Shown piece by piece: positions 45,199 through 53,624 of a stretch of DNA of 64,000 nucleotides. The first letter of the stretch is position 1; each line of letters starts with the position of its first letter. The translations under genes were made by a program, and so were the position numbers. Below the pieces are notes generated by a model, which worked only from the letters and a program-made list of their open reading frames with translations, made no database searches and was not told the origin of the DNA. Source of the stretch: Sphingomonas metalli (GTDB taxonomy: Bacteria > Pseudomonadota > Alphaproteobacteria > Sphingomonadales > Sphingomonadaceae); NCBI RefSeq assembly GCF_014641735.1, contig NZ_BMIH01000003.1, positions 124,001 through 188,000 of the forward strand, in the 5' to 3' direction.

Positions 45199-46167
45199 AT
45201 GCTGCCACGAGGGCATGACGGCGCCGTCGCGGCCTTCATGGCAGCGCTGCGGGGCGGCGCGCTTCACCATGCGTGGCTGTTGGCGGGGCCCGAAGGGGTA
45301 GGCAAGGCGGTGTTCGCCCGGGCCGCCGCGCTGCGGCTGCTCGCCGAAGGGGCAGGCGAGGCGTTGCCGCCCGGGCTCGACGTGCCTGCGACCAGCCGGA
45401 CCACGATGCTGGCCGATGCAGGTTCGCATCCGGACCTCAAATGGCTGGCGCGCCTGCCCAAGGAGGCCGACAAGCCCGAGGGGGAGGTCGCCCGGTCGAT
45501 CACCATCGCCCAGGTGCGGTCGCTCCAGCCGCTGTTCGCGACGGCTCCGTCGATGAGCCGCCGCCGCGTCGTGGTGATCGACGCGATCGACGATCTCGAG
45601 CGCAATGGCGCCAACGCCCTGCTCAAGAATCTCGAAGAGCCGCCCCTGGGCACCGTCTTCCTCCTCGTCAGTCATGCGCCCGGGCGGCTGCTGCCGACGA
45701 TCCGCTCGCGTTGCCGGCTGCTGCGGTTCGAGGCGTTGCCCGATCGGTTGGTCGAGACGATCCTGCGCGAGGCTTTGCCGGACGCCGAGGATGCCGAGAT
45801 CGCTGCGCTGACTGCCGCGGCGGAGGGTTCGCCCGGGCGCGGCCTGCGCTTCGCCGGGCTGGATCTGGCGGCGGTCGACGGTGCTATCGCCGCGATCGCG
45901 GCGGATGGCGATCCAGACAATCGACGCCGTTCGGCGCTGGCAAAGCAGCTCGCCGGCAAGGCCGCCCAGCCGCGCTACGAGGCGTTTCTCGATCGAGCGC
46001 CGGCGTTCATCGCCCGATCGGCCCGCACGCGGCAGGGGGCGGGACTGAAGGTCGCGCTCGACGCGCATGCCGCGGCCCGCGACCTCGCAGGCGCGGCGCG
46101 CGGTCTGTCGCTCGATGCGAGCGGCACCGTCTGGGAGATGGCGGGGCTCGTCGCGCGGCTGCGCTGA
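45199..46167 (+). CDS. holB: DNA polymerase III subunit delta-prime (322 aa)
   Basis: Clamp-loader subunit of the replicative polymerase. LHHAWLLAGPEGVGKAVFARA carries the P-loop near residues 30-42; the region around RRRVVVIDAIDDLERNGANALLKNLEEPP is the Walker B and SRC-proximal part, and IRSRCRLL the SRC motif. The zinc-binding cysteines of some delta-prime proteins are not seen. ATG 45199 is used. The position between dacC and metG-tatD is conserved in sphingomonads and relatives. Confidence 0.92.
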   Translation: MLPRGHDGAVAAFMAALRGGALHHAWLLAGPEGVGKAVFARAAALRLLAEGAGEALPPGLDVPATSRTTMLADAGSHPDLKWLARLPKEADKPEGEVARSITIAQVRSLQPLFATAPSMSRRRVVVIDAIDDLERNGANALLKNLEEPPLGTVFLLVSHAPGRLLPTIRSRCRLLRFEALPDRLVETILREALPDAEDAEIAALTAAAEGSPGRGLRFAGLDLAAVDGAIAAIAADGDPDNRRRSALAKQLAGKAAQPRYEAFLDRAPAFIARSARTRQGAGLKVALDAHAAARDLAGAARGLSLDASGTVWEMAGLVARLR

Positions 46168-46228
46168 GCGCGCGCCGGCGTCCGCTTCGATCATTGTCCT
46201 GATCGCCCCGGCCGCCTAGAGCAGCGCC

Positions 46229-47779
46229 ATGTCCGCGCCCTATTACATCACCACCGCGATCAGCTATCCCAATGGCCGCCCCCATATCGGCCATGCCTAT
46301 GAGGCGATCGCCGCCGATGCGATCGCCCGGTTCCAGCGCCAGGCGGGGCGAGATGTGCGTTTCCAGACCGGCACCGACGAGCACGGCCTGAAGATGGTCC
46401 AGACAGCGCGCGACCGCGGCATCGGGGTGCGGGCTCTCGCGGACGAGATGTCGGGCCATTTCCAGGCGATGTGCGACGCACTGGCGATCAGCTATGATCG
46501 TTTCATCCGTACCACCGACGCCGATCACCATCGTGCCAGCCAGGCGATCTGGGAGGCGATGGCAGAGGCGGGTGACCTGTACCTCGACCGGTACGAGGGC
46601 TGGTATTCGGTTCGCGACGAGGCCTTTTACGATGAGAAGGAGCTCGTCGACGGGGAAGGGGGGGCGAAGCTGTCGCCGCAGGGCACGCCCGTGACCTGGA
46701 CCGCGGAAGAGACCTGGTTCTTCCGTCTGTCCAAATACCAGCAGCCGCTGCTCGACCTGTACGACGCCAATCCCGACTTCATCCGTCCGGAATCTAGGCG
46801 CAACGAGATCCTGCGCTTCGTCGAAGGCGGCCTGTCGGACCTGTCCGTGTCGCGGACCAGCTTCGACTGGGGCGTGCCGGTCCCGGGCAGCCCGGGGCAT
46901 GTCATGTATGTGTGGGTCGATGCGCTGACCAATTATCTGACCGGCGCGGGCTATCCGCACGGTCCCATGCCGCACTGGCCGGCCGACCTGCACCTGATCG
47001 GCAAGGATATCGTCCGGTTCCATGCCGTCTACTGGCCCGCCTTCCTCCTGTCGGCGGGGATTGCGCTGCCGAAGACGGTGTTCGGCCATGGCTTCCTGCT
47101 CCATCGCGGCGAGAAGATGTCGAAGAGCCTCGGCAACGTCGTGGATCCGCTCGACCTCTCCCGGGTGTTCGGGGTCGATGGCCTGCGCTACTTCCTGCTT
47201 CGCGAGGTGAGCTTCGGACAGGATGGCAGCTATTCGGCCGAAGCCATTGTGACGCGGGTCAATGCCGAACTGGCGAACGCCTTCGGCAATCTCGCCCAGC
47301 GCACCTTGTCCTTTATCGCGAAGAATCTGGAGGGCGCGTTTCCCGAGCCGGGCCGCAGCGATCCGGCCGACGCGATGCTGATCGAGGAGGTCGTGGTCGC
47401 CTGTGCCGGGCTGAAGACGGCGTTCGAGGATCTGATGCTCAGCCAGGGCATCGAGGCGTGGCTGCGCGGCGTCTATGCCTGCAACCAGTATATCGACGTG
47501 CAGGCGCCCTGGTCGCTCCGCAAGACCGATCCCGACCGGATGCACGCGGTACTCGGCACGCTCGTCCGCGCGATCCGGATGCTCGCCATCGCGATCCTGC
47601 CGGTCGTTCCGCGGGGCGCGGCGCATATCCTCGACATCCTCGGCGCCGAGGCGCGCGACCATGACGCGGTCGACGATGACGCCTGGTACGCGCGAACGGC
47701 CGCCAGCGGCTTTCGCATTGCGACGCCGACGCCGGCCTTTCCCCGGCTCGAAATGCCGGTCGAGGCGGAGCCGGCCTGA
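46229..47779 (+). CDS. metG: Methionyl-tRNA synthetase, MetG2 type (516 aa)
   Basis: Charges tRNA-Met. HIGH is at residues 19-22 (PNGRPHIGHAYEA) and KMSKS in RGEKMSKSLGNV. The insert in the catalytic domain lacks the CxxC zinc knuckles of the E. coli enzyme, placing it in the shorter MetG2 group, and no C-terminal tRNA-binding dimer domain is present. ATG 46229 begins MSAPYYITTAISYPNG. Its stop shares one nucleotide with tatD (TGATG). Confidence 0.96.
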   Translation: MSAPYYITTAISYPNGRPHIGHAYEAIAADAIARFQRQAGRDVRFQTGTDEHGLKMVQTARDRGIGVRALADEMSGHFQAMCDALAISYDRFIRTTDADHHRASQAIWEAMAEAGDLYLDRYEGWYSVRDEAFYDEKELVDGEGGAKLSPQGTPVTWTAEETWFFRLSKYQQPLLDLYDANPDFIRPESRRNEILRFVEGGLSDLSVSRTSFDWGVPVPGSPGHVMYVWVDALTNYLTGAGYPHGPMPHWPADLHLIGKDIVRFHAVYWPAFLLSAGIALPKTVFGHGFLLHRGEKMSKSLGNVVDPLDLSRVFGVDGLRYFLLREVSFGQDGSYSAEAIVTRVNAELANAFGNLAQRTLSFIAKNLEGAFPEPGRSDPADAMLIEEVVVACAGLKTAFEDLMLSQGIEAWLRGVYACNQYIDVQAPWSLRKTDPDRMHAVLGTLVRAIRMLAIAILPVVPRGAAHILDILGAEARDHDAVDDDAWYARTAASGFRIATPTPAFPRLEMPVEAEPA

Positions 47780-48555
47780 TGCTTGCCGACAGCCATTGCC
47801 ACCTCAACTATGAAGGGCTGGTGGACGACCAGCCGGGTGTCCTGGCGCGGGCGCGGGCACGCGGCGTGTCCGCGATGCTCAACATCGCGACGCGCGAACG
47901 CGAATGGGATGCCGTGATCGCCACCGCCGAGCGCGAGCCGGATGTCTGGGCGACGGTCGGCATCCACCCGCACGAGGCGGACCAGCATCCGCATGTCGAT
48001 ACCGCCCGGCTGGTCGAGCGCGCCCGGCATCCGCGGGTGGTGGGGATCGGCGAGTCCGGGCTCGACTATCACTACGATCATTCCGATCGGGCGCGGCAGC
48101 GTGACAGTTTCCGCGCCCATATCGCTGCCTGCCGCCAGTCCGGACTGCCGCTGATCGTGCATACCCGCGACGCTGAAGAGGATACCGCGGAGATCCTGGC
48201 CGACGAGATGGGGAAGGGCGCCTATCGCGGCGTCATCCATTGCTTCACAGCCAGTGGAGAATTCGCCGACAAGGCTTTGGCGTTAGGACTTTATATATCC
48301 ATTTCGGGCATCGTTACCTTCAAGAACGCGACAGCCCTTCAGGCGGTGGCGGCCCGGCTGCCGATCGACCGGCTACTGATCGAGACCGATGCGCCCTTCC
48401 TGGCGCCGGTGCCGCATCGGGGAAAGCCGGGCGAGCCGGCGTTCGTCGCGGACACGCTGGCCTTTCTCGCCAGGCTGCGCGGCGACGACGCCGCGACGCT
48501 GGCCGAGCGGACCGCGGCCAATTTCCATCGCCTGTTCGACAAGACGAAGGGCTGA
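47779..48555 (+). CDS. tatD: TatD-family metal-dependent DNase/hydrolase (258 aa)
   Basis: TIM-barrel hydrolase with two metals, implicated in DNA 3' end processing. The first metal site is ADSHCHLNYEG at the N-terminus, then GIHPHEAD, GESGLDYHYD, LIVHTRDAEEDT and ETDAPFLAPVPHRGK, all typical of the family. It starts at ATG 47779 over the metG stop and is followed 4 nt later by the MBL gene. Confidence 0.94.
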   Translation: MLADSHCHLNYEGLVDDQPGVLARARARGVSAMLNIATREREWDAVIATAEREPDVWATVGIHPHEADQHPHVDTARLVERARHPRVVGIGESGLDYHYDHSDRARQRDSFRAHIAACRQSGLPLIVHTRDAEEDTAEILADEMGKGAYRGVIHCFTASGEFADKALALGLYISISGIVTFKNATALQAVAARLPIDRLLIETDAPFLAPVPHRGKPGEPAFVADTLAFLARLRGDDAATLAERTAANFHRLFDKTKG

Positions 48556-48559
48556 ACGG

Positions 48560-49324
48560 GTGAGGGTGCGCATCCTCGGCTCGGGCACCTCGTCCGGCGT
48601 GCCGCGGATCGGCAATGATTGGGGTGCGTGCGACCCGGCCGATCCCCGCAACCGGCGCACCCGCGCCTCGCTGCTGGTCGAGCATGACGATACCCGCATC
48701 CTGATCGACACCAGTCCCGACATGCGCGAGCAGCTTCTGGCGGCAGGCGTCGCGCGGCTCGACGCCGTCATCTGGACCCACGACCATGCGGATCACTGTC
48801 ATGGCATCGACGATCTGCGACAGGTCTTCCACGCGCTCGGCCATCCGATCCGCGGCATCGCCCGGCCATGGACGCTCGAGGTACTGCAACATCGCTTCGG
48901 CTACGCCTTTTCCGGCAAGCCGGGCTATCCCGCGACGATCGCGGCCGAAACGCTGCCGGATCAGTTCAGCATCGGCGGCATCGCGATCGAGGTCGTGGAC
49001 CAGCCGCACGGCCGGGGCACCAGCACGGGTCTGCGTTTCAGTGCCGGCGGAAAGATCGTCGGCTATGCTACGGATTTCCATGAGCTGACACCGGACATGC
49101 GGTCGCTCTACAAGGGGCTCGACCTGTGGATCGTCGACGCGCTTCGCCACGCGCCGCATCCGTCGCATCCGACCGTGTCGCAGGTCGTTGCGTGGTGCGC
49201 CGACCTTGCGCCGGCTCGCGCGGCCCTGATCCATATGGATCAGAGCCTGGACTATGCGACCCTCGCGGCCGCGCTGCCGCCCGGGATCGAGCCGGGCCAT
49301 GACAAGCTGGAGTTCGCGCTGTGA
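48560..49324 (+). CDS. MBL-fold metal-dependent hydrolase, PhnP-like (254 aa)
   Basis: Metallo-beta-lactamase fold phosphodiesterase or hydrolase. ILGSGTSSGVPRIG opens the fold, THDHADHCHG is the HxHxDH metal motif, and DFHELTP and HPSHPT provide further ligands. It is like PhnP (cyclic phosphate phosphodiesterase) but no phn genes are near. The gene follows tatD by 4 nt, a conserved order (metG-tatD-MBL) in alphaproteobacteria. The GTG 48560 start gives MRVRILGSG. The stop overlaps the start of the next tiny gene (GTGA). Confidence 0.87.
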   Translation: MRVRILGSGTSSGVPRIGNDWGACDPADPRNRRTRASLLVEHDDTRILIDTSPDMREQLLAAGVARLDAVIWTHDHADHCHGIDDLRQVFHALGHPIRGIARPWTLEVLQHRFGYAFSGKPGYPATIAAETLPDQFSIGGIAIEVVDQPHGRGTSTGLRFSAGGKIVGYATDFHELTPDMRSLYKGLDLWIVDALRHAPHPSHPTVSQVVAWCADLAPARAALIHMDQSLDYATLAAALPPGIEPGHDKLEFAL

Positions 49325-49482
49325 GCAAGACGGCGGATGTGGCGATGGCTCTGTTGCTGTTGATCCTGCCGCTGTCCGCGTTGGCGGCGCGACGGCTGCC
49401 CGCGCGTCAGTGGGTGCCCATGGCATTGGCCTGGATCGCGATCTTCGCCCTCGGCTGGCTCCTCGTGGCGTATTTTACATAA
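49321..49482 (+). CDS. Two-span small membrane protein (53 aa)
   Basis: Unrecognised. GTG 49321 overlaps the stop of the MBL gene, which argues for coupled translation. The product has two hydrophobic helices (MALLLLILPLSALAA and MALAWIAIFALGWLLVAYF) joined by RRLPARQWVP, so both ends are probably on the same side of the inner membrane. Codon usage matches the neighbours. Its 3' end enters a short AT-rich patch (49470-49500) with the inverted repeat ATAAT-GTTG-ATTAT. Confidence 0.6.
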   Translation: MSKTADVAMALLLLILPLSALAARRLPARQWVPMALAWIAIFALGWLLVAYFT

Positions 49483-49504
49483 TGTTGATTATCGGATATC
49501 TGTT

Positions 49505-50272
49505 GTGAGCGAGAGGGGGATCGACCGCCTGCTGGCGATCATGGCGACGCTGCGCGATCCCGTGCGCGGCTGCGAATGGGATCTGGCGCAGCGCTGGGAC
49601 ACGATCGCGCCTTACACGATCGAGGAAGCGTTTGAGGTCGCCGATGCAATCGACCGTGGCGACGCCGCCGCGATTCGCGAGGAACTCGGCGATCTGCTGT
49701 TCCAGGTGGTCTTCCAGAGCCGGATCGCCGAGGAAGCCGGCCTGTTCGCCTTCGCCGACGTGGCCGACGCGATCTCCGCGAAGATGGAGCGCCGCCATCC
49801 CCATATCTTCGGCGGCGCCGCCGAACGCCCCGACTGGGAAGCGCTGAAGGCGGACGAGCGATCGGGCGGCGGTGCGCTGGCCGGTGTCGCCAAGGGATTG
49901 CCGGCGCTGCAACGCGCGGACAAGCTGCAGCGCCGCGCCGCGCGGGTCGGCTTCGACTGGACCGATGCCTGCGGCCCGCGCGCGAAGATCGACGAGGAAC
50001 TGGCCGAGATCGAGGCCGCCGGCGCGGACACGCTGGAAGAGGAAATGGGCGATCTGCTGTTCAGCGTCGTCAATTGGGCCCGCCACAAGGGGATCGACCC
50101 CGAACAGGCGCTGCGCGCCGCCAACGCCAAGTTCGAGCGGCGTTTCGCCGCCATGGAGGCCGCGTCCGGCGGGGACTTTGCCAGCCTGCCGCTCGACGCC
50201 AAGGAGGCGCTTTGGAATACGGCCAAGGCCGGCGAGAACGTACCGGATCGGAGCCAGACTCCAGACCGTTGA
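49505..50272 (+). CDS. mazG: Nucleoside triphosphate pyrophosphohydrolase MazG (255 aa)
   Basis: Hydrolyses (d)NTPs to NMP and pyrophosphate, a house-cleaning enzyme that can also affect stringent signalling. MATLRDPVRGCEWDLAQRWDT is the N-terminal signature. The first MazG domain has EEAFEVADAIDRGD and EELGDLLFQVVF, and the second has KIDEELAEIEA and EEEMGDLLFSVVNWARHKGID; both EExxD metal sites appear intact. GTG 49505 is used. It is convergent with hflX. Confidence 0.94.
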   Translation: MSERGIDRLLAIMATLRDPVRGCEWDLAQRWDTIAPYTIEEAFEVADAIDRGDAAAIREELGDLLFQVVFQSRIAEEAGLFAFADVADAISAKMERRHPHIFGGAAERPDWEALKADERSGGGALAGVAKGLPALQRADKLQRRAARVGFDWTDACGPRAKIDEELAEIEAAGADTLEEEMGDLLFSVVNWARHKGIDPEQALRAANAKFERRFAAMEAASGGDFASLPLDAKEALWNTAKAGENVPDRSQTPDR

Positions 50273-50318
50273 CCCTCCGTCACGCTTGGTCCGGATCCGG
50301 ACAAAACGACTCCGGCCC

Positions 50319-51623
50319 CTACTCCGCCCGTTCCGCCAGCCGTCGCTCGAACCGTGCATGGTCCTCTGCGCCCAGACGCACCTCGACGGTCACCGTCTCG
50401 TCGGCATCATGCTGGTCGACGACCTCGCCATGCGCATGCAGCCACGCAAGGCTGGCGCCATCGGAGGCGGGCAGCGTGATCGTATAGCGCCGGTGCCCCT
50501 CGGTCAGCTTCGCGGCGACCGCCTCGACCAGCGCGTCGACGCCCTCCCCGGTCAGCGCCGAGATCGTCATGACCCCGTCACGCCGCGCCGCGTCGGCAAG
50601 CACCGCTGCCCGATCGTCGTCGTCGAGCAGATCGAGCTTGTTCCATGCCTCGAAGCGCGGCGTCGTGTCGGTCACACCCAGCTCCGCCAGCACGCCCTCG
50701 ACATCGGTGCGCTGCGCTTCGGTATCGGGATGCGCGATGTCGCGGACATGGATCAGCAGGTCCGCCGATACGACCTCTTCCAGCGTCGCCTTGAAGGCGG
50801 CGACGAGCTGGGTCGGCAGATCGGAGACGAACCCCACCGTGTCGGACAGGATCGCCTTGTCGAGCCCGGGCAGCGAGATCTGCCGCAGGGTCGGATCGAG
50901 CGTCGCGAACAGAAGATTCTCGGCCATCACGTGCGCGCCGGTCAGGCGGTTGAACAGCGTCGACTTGCCGGCATTGGTATAGCCGACCAGCGCGATCACC
51001 GGCCAGGGCGCACGCTGGCGCCGCTCGCGATGCAGGCCGCGCGTGCGGCTCACCTGTTCGAGCTCGCGACGCAGGCGCGCCATCCGGTCGCGGATCATCC
51101 GCCGGTCGGCCTCGATCTGCGTTTCGCCCGGGCCGCCGAGAAAGCCGAAGCCGCCGCGCTGGCGCTCCAGATGGGTCCAGCTACGCACCAGACGGCCTGA
51201 CTGATAGTCGAGATGGGCCAGCTCGACCTGCAAGCGGCCCTCGGCCGTCGCAGCGCGCTCGCCGAAGATCTCGAGGATCAGCCCCGTCCGGTCGATCACC
51301 TTCGCCTTCAGGCCCGTCTCCAGATTACGCTGCTGGATCGGGGTGAGCGCGGCATCGACCACGACCAGGCTGGCATCTTCCATCGCCACGCGGGTGGCGA
51401 GCTCCTCGACCTGGCCGCTGCCGATCAGGGTCGCGGGACGCGGCTGCCGGACGCGAAGCGCGACGCGATCCACCACCTCCAGCCCGATCGCCGCGGCAAG
51501 CCCGGCGCTTTCCTCCAGCCGCGCATCCGCGTCGCGCGAGGAATCGCCGCGGTCCGGCAGGACCACGACGGCGCGCGCGCCGCGGGCGAATTCGTCCCGA
51601 TCGCGTTCGAAACCCGTGCTCAA
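50319..51623 (-). CDS. hflX: Ribosome-associated GTPase HflX (434 aa)
   Basis: GTPase that splits stalled or heat-damaged ribosomes. An N-terminal HflX domain ([22 protein letters not shown]) and a coiled coil with [19 protein letters not shown] precede the G domain: G1 [10 protein letters not shown]3 DTVGF, G4 NKLD. A short C-terminal domain follows. The start is TTG (complement of 51621-51623), overlapping the hfq stop by 4 nt (TTGA); the longer open frame reaching 52250 would cross hfq entirely. hfq-hflX coupling is conserved in proteobacteria. Confidence 0.93.
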   Translation of the reverse strand: MSTGFERDRDEFARGARAVVVLPDRGDSSRDADARLEESAGLAAAIGLEVVDRVALRVRQPRPATLIGSGQVEELATRVAMEDASLVVVDAALTPIQQRNLETGLKAKVIDRTGLILEIFGERAATAEGRLQVELAHLDYQSGRLVRSWTHLERQRGGFGFLGGPGETQIEADRRMIRDRMARLRRELEQVSRTRGLHRERRQRAPWPVIALVGYTNAGKSTLFNRLTGAHVMAENLLFATLDPTLRQISLPGLDKAILSDTVGFVSDLPTQLVAAFKATLEEVVSADLLIHVRDIAHPDTEAQRTDVEGVLAELGVTDTTPRFEAWNKLDLLDDDDRAAVLADAARRDGVMTISALTGEGVDALVEAVAAKLTEGHRRYTITLPASDGASLAWLHAHGEVVDQHDADETVTVEVRLGAEDHARFERRLAERAE

Positions 51624-52111
51624 TCCTCGACTGCCTCGTTCTGCTCTTCGGCCAGGTTCAGCGGCCGTGCCGGCTGGATGGTCGAGACGGCATGCTTGTA
51701 GACCAGCTGCACCATGCCCTCGCGTTGCAACAACATGCAGAACAGGTCGAATCCGGCGATCTGGCCCTGCAGCATCACGCCGTTGATCAGGAACATGGTC
51801 ACCGGATCTTCGGACTTGCGCACGGCGTTCAGGAACAGCTCCTGCAGCAGCGGCTGCTTGCGCTGGTTCTCGCCCACCGCATCGACCACCGCGTCCGCGT
51901 CGAACGCGCCGCCGGGCATTATCGTGCTGATCGCATGCTTGTAGATGAGCTGCGACTGGCCGTCGCGGCGCAGCAGCACCGAGAAATTGTCGAACCAGGT
52001 GACGATGCCCTGCAGCTTCACGCCCTTGACCAGGAACATGGTGACCGGCGTCTTCGATTTGCGGAGGGCGTTGAGGAACAGGTCCTGCAGCGAGGTCTGC
52101 TTTTCGGCCAT
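51620..52111 (-). CDS. hfq: RNA chaperone Hfq, tandem two-Sm-domain form (163 aa)
   Basis: Post-transcriptional regulator pairing small RNAs with mRNAs. The protein contains two Hfq Sm domains in one chain: residues 8-65 ([20 protein letters not shown] ... YKHAISTI) and 88-146 ([20 protein letters not shown] ... YKHAVSTI), joined by a 22-residue linker. Both keep the YKHA motif of Sm2. A trimer of such chains could rebuild the usual six-domain ring. The copy-2 core differs ([20 protein letters not shown]), so the two RNA faces may have distinct preferences. ATG 52111 is used; ATG 52117, two codons upstream, lies 4 nt from AAGAAGG and is also possible. Confidence 0.93.
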   Translation of the reverse strand: MAEKQTSLQDLFLNALRKSKTPVTMFLVKGVKLQGIVTWFDNFSVLLRRDGQSQLIYKHAISTIMPGGAFDADAVVDAVGENQRKQPLLQELFLNAVRKSEDPVTMFLINGVMLQGQIAGFDLFCMLLQREGMVQLVYKHAVSTIQPARPLNLAEEQNEAVED

Positions 52112-52246
52112 TTGCATTGAGCCTTCTTGTTGGCGGGCCGTGACCCGCAGGTGTGCGCCGTTGACCGGCATCGACAGGCGGCACCATGGCGGGCGCCGCT
52201 GCCATCAATCTAGGGTGCCGGACCATCAGCGTCCAGCACCCGCCCC

Positions 52247-53620
52247 TCAATCCTCGCGCGTTTCGGTGATGCCGAGGAGCTTGAGCTTGCGGTGGAGCGC
52301 GGAGCGTTCCATCCCGATAAAGCTCGCCGTGCGCGAAATATTCCCGGAAAAGCGGCGGATCTGGACGCGCAGATATTCACGCTCGAACGATTCGCGCGCC
52401 TCGCGCAGCGGCGCGCCCATGATCGCGGTCGTCGACCGATCGCCGCCCCCTTCCCCGCCAAGGACTTCCGCCGGCAGCATGTCGAGATCGATCCGGCCGA
52501 TCCGGTCGCCCGGGGCGAGGATGACGGTACGCTCCACCACGTTGCGCAGTTGGCGGACATTGCCGGGCCATTCGTAGGATTGCAGTGCCACCATCGCGTC
52601 CGCCGCGATCTCCGGCACGGGCACGCGGCGCTCGCCCGCATAGCGCGCGAGGAAGTGCTGGACGAGCGGCGGAATGTCCTCGCGCCGGTCGGCAAGCGGC
52701 GGGATGACCACCGGCACCACGTTGAGGCGATAGTAGAGATCCTCGCGGAAGCGGCCGCCCGCTATTTCCTCGGTCAGGTCGCGCGCGGTCGCCGAGATGA
52801 CCCGGACGTCTACCTTGACCACCCGGTTGCCGCCCACCCGGGTGAAGCTCTGATCGGTCAGCACGCGCAGGATGCGCGCCTGGGTGGCGATCGGCATGTC
52901 CGCGATCTCGTCGAGGAACAGCGTGCCACCATGCGCCTGTTCGAGCAGGCCGGGGCGCACCAGGTCGCCGCCCTCCTCGATCCCGAACAGCTCCTCCTCG
53001 ACCCGTTCGGGCGCCATATTCGCGGCGCTGACGATGACGAAGGAGGCGTTGGCGCGCTGGCTCCAGCCCTGGAGCAGGCGGGCGGCGACCTCCTTGCCGA
53101 CGCCGGCCGGGCCGACGATCATCACGCGGCTGCCGGTCGCGGCGACCCGCTTCAGCGTCGCGCGGACGCCATTGATCGCCGCGGAGGTTCCGGTCAGGTC
53201 GACCGGTCCGCCCGCGGTCGCGCGCAGCGTCGCGATCTCGCGGCGCAGCCGCTCGCTCTCGGTCGCGCGCTCGACCATCAGCAGCAGGCGGGATGCCTCG
53301 AAGGGCTTCTCGATGAAATCGACCGCGCCCTTGCGAATCGCGGCGACCGCAGTGTCGAGGCTGCCATGGCCCGAGATGACGAGCACCGGGATCGATGCAT
53401 CCCGGCGCTTGATCTCGTCGAGCAGTTCCAGTCCGTCGAGGCGCGAGCCCTGCAACCAGACGTCGAGCAGCACCAGCGACGGTCGCCGGGCCGCGATCGC
53501 CTCCAGCGCGGCGTCGGCATGGGCTGCGCCGCGGGTCTCGTAGCCCTCGTCTTCCAGCACGCCGGCCACGAGTTCGCGAATGTCGAGCTCGTCGTCGACC
53601 ACAAGGATATCAAGCGCCAT
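52247..53620 (-). CDS. ntrX: NtrX response regulator without GAFTGA loop (457 aa)
   Basis: Response regulator of the NtrYX pair. The receiver domain (residues 1-120) has the acidic pair at Asp9-Asp10, phospho-acceptor Asp53 and Lys105. The AAA+ domain has Walker A GPAGVGKE near 170-177 and GGTLFLDEIAD, but the segment that should contain GAFTGA reads LFGIEEGGDLVRPGLLEQ, so the sigma-54-contacting loop is missing. A FIS-type helix-turn-helix ends the protein. It probably works as a conventional DNA-binding regulator or repressor. It lies 4 nt after ntrY. Confidence 0.93.
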   Translation of the reverse strand: MALDILVVDDELDIRELVAGVLEDEGYETRGAAHADAALEAIAARRPSLVLLDVWLQGSRLDGLELLDEIKRRDASIPVLVISGHGSLDTAVAAIRKGAVDFIEKPFEASRLLLMVERATESERLRREIATLRATAGGPVDLTGTSAAINGVRATLKRVAATGSRVMIVGPAGVGKEVAARLLQGWSQRANASFVIVSAANMAPERVEEELFGIEEGGDLVRPGLLEQAHGGTLFLDEIADMPIATQARILRVLTDQSFTRVGGNRVVKVDVRVISATARDLTEEIAGGRFREDLYYRLNVVPVVIPPLADRREDIPPLVQHFLARYAGERRVPVPEIAADAMVALQSYEWPGNVRQLRNVVERTVILAPGDRIGRIDLDMLPAEVLGGEGGGDRSTTAIMGAPLREARESFEREYLRVQIRRFSGNISRTASFIGMERSALHRKLKLLGITETRED

Positions 53621-53624
53621 CAGG

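Noticed and set aside
50289..50302. Perfect palindrome GTCCGGATCCGGAC between mazG and hflX
   Set aside because: No loop bases and no T-run; it may help end both convergent transcripts but is too short to call a terminator or operator.
51624..52250. N-terminal extension of hflX across hfq
   Set aside because: It would encode Arg/Gly-rich sequence opposite in phase to hfq; the TTG at 51623 gives a normal HflX N-terminus.
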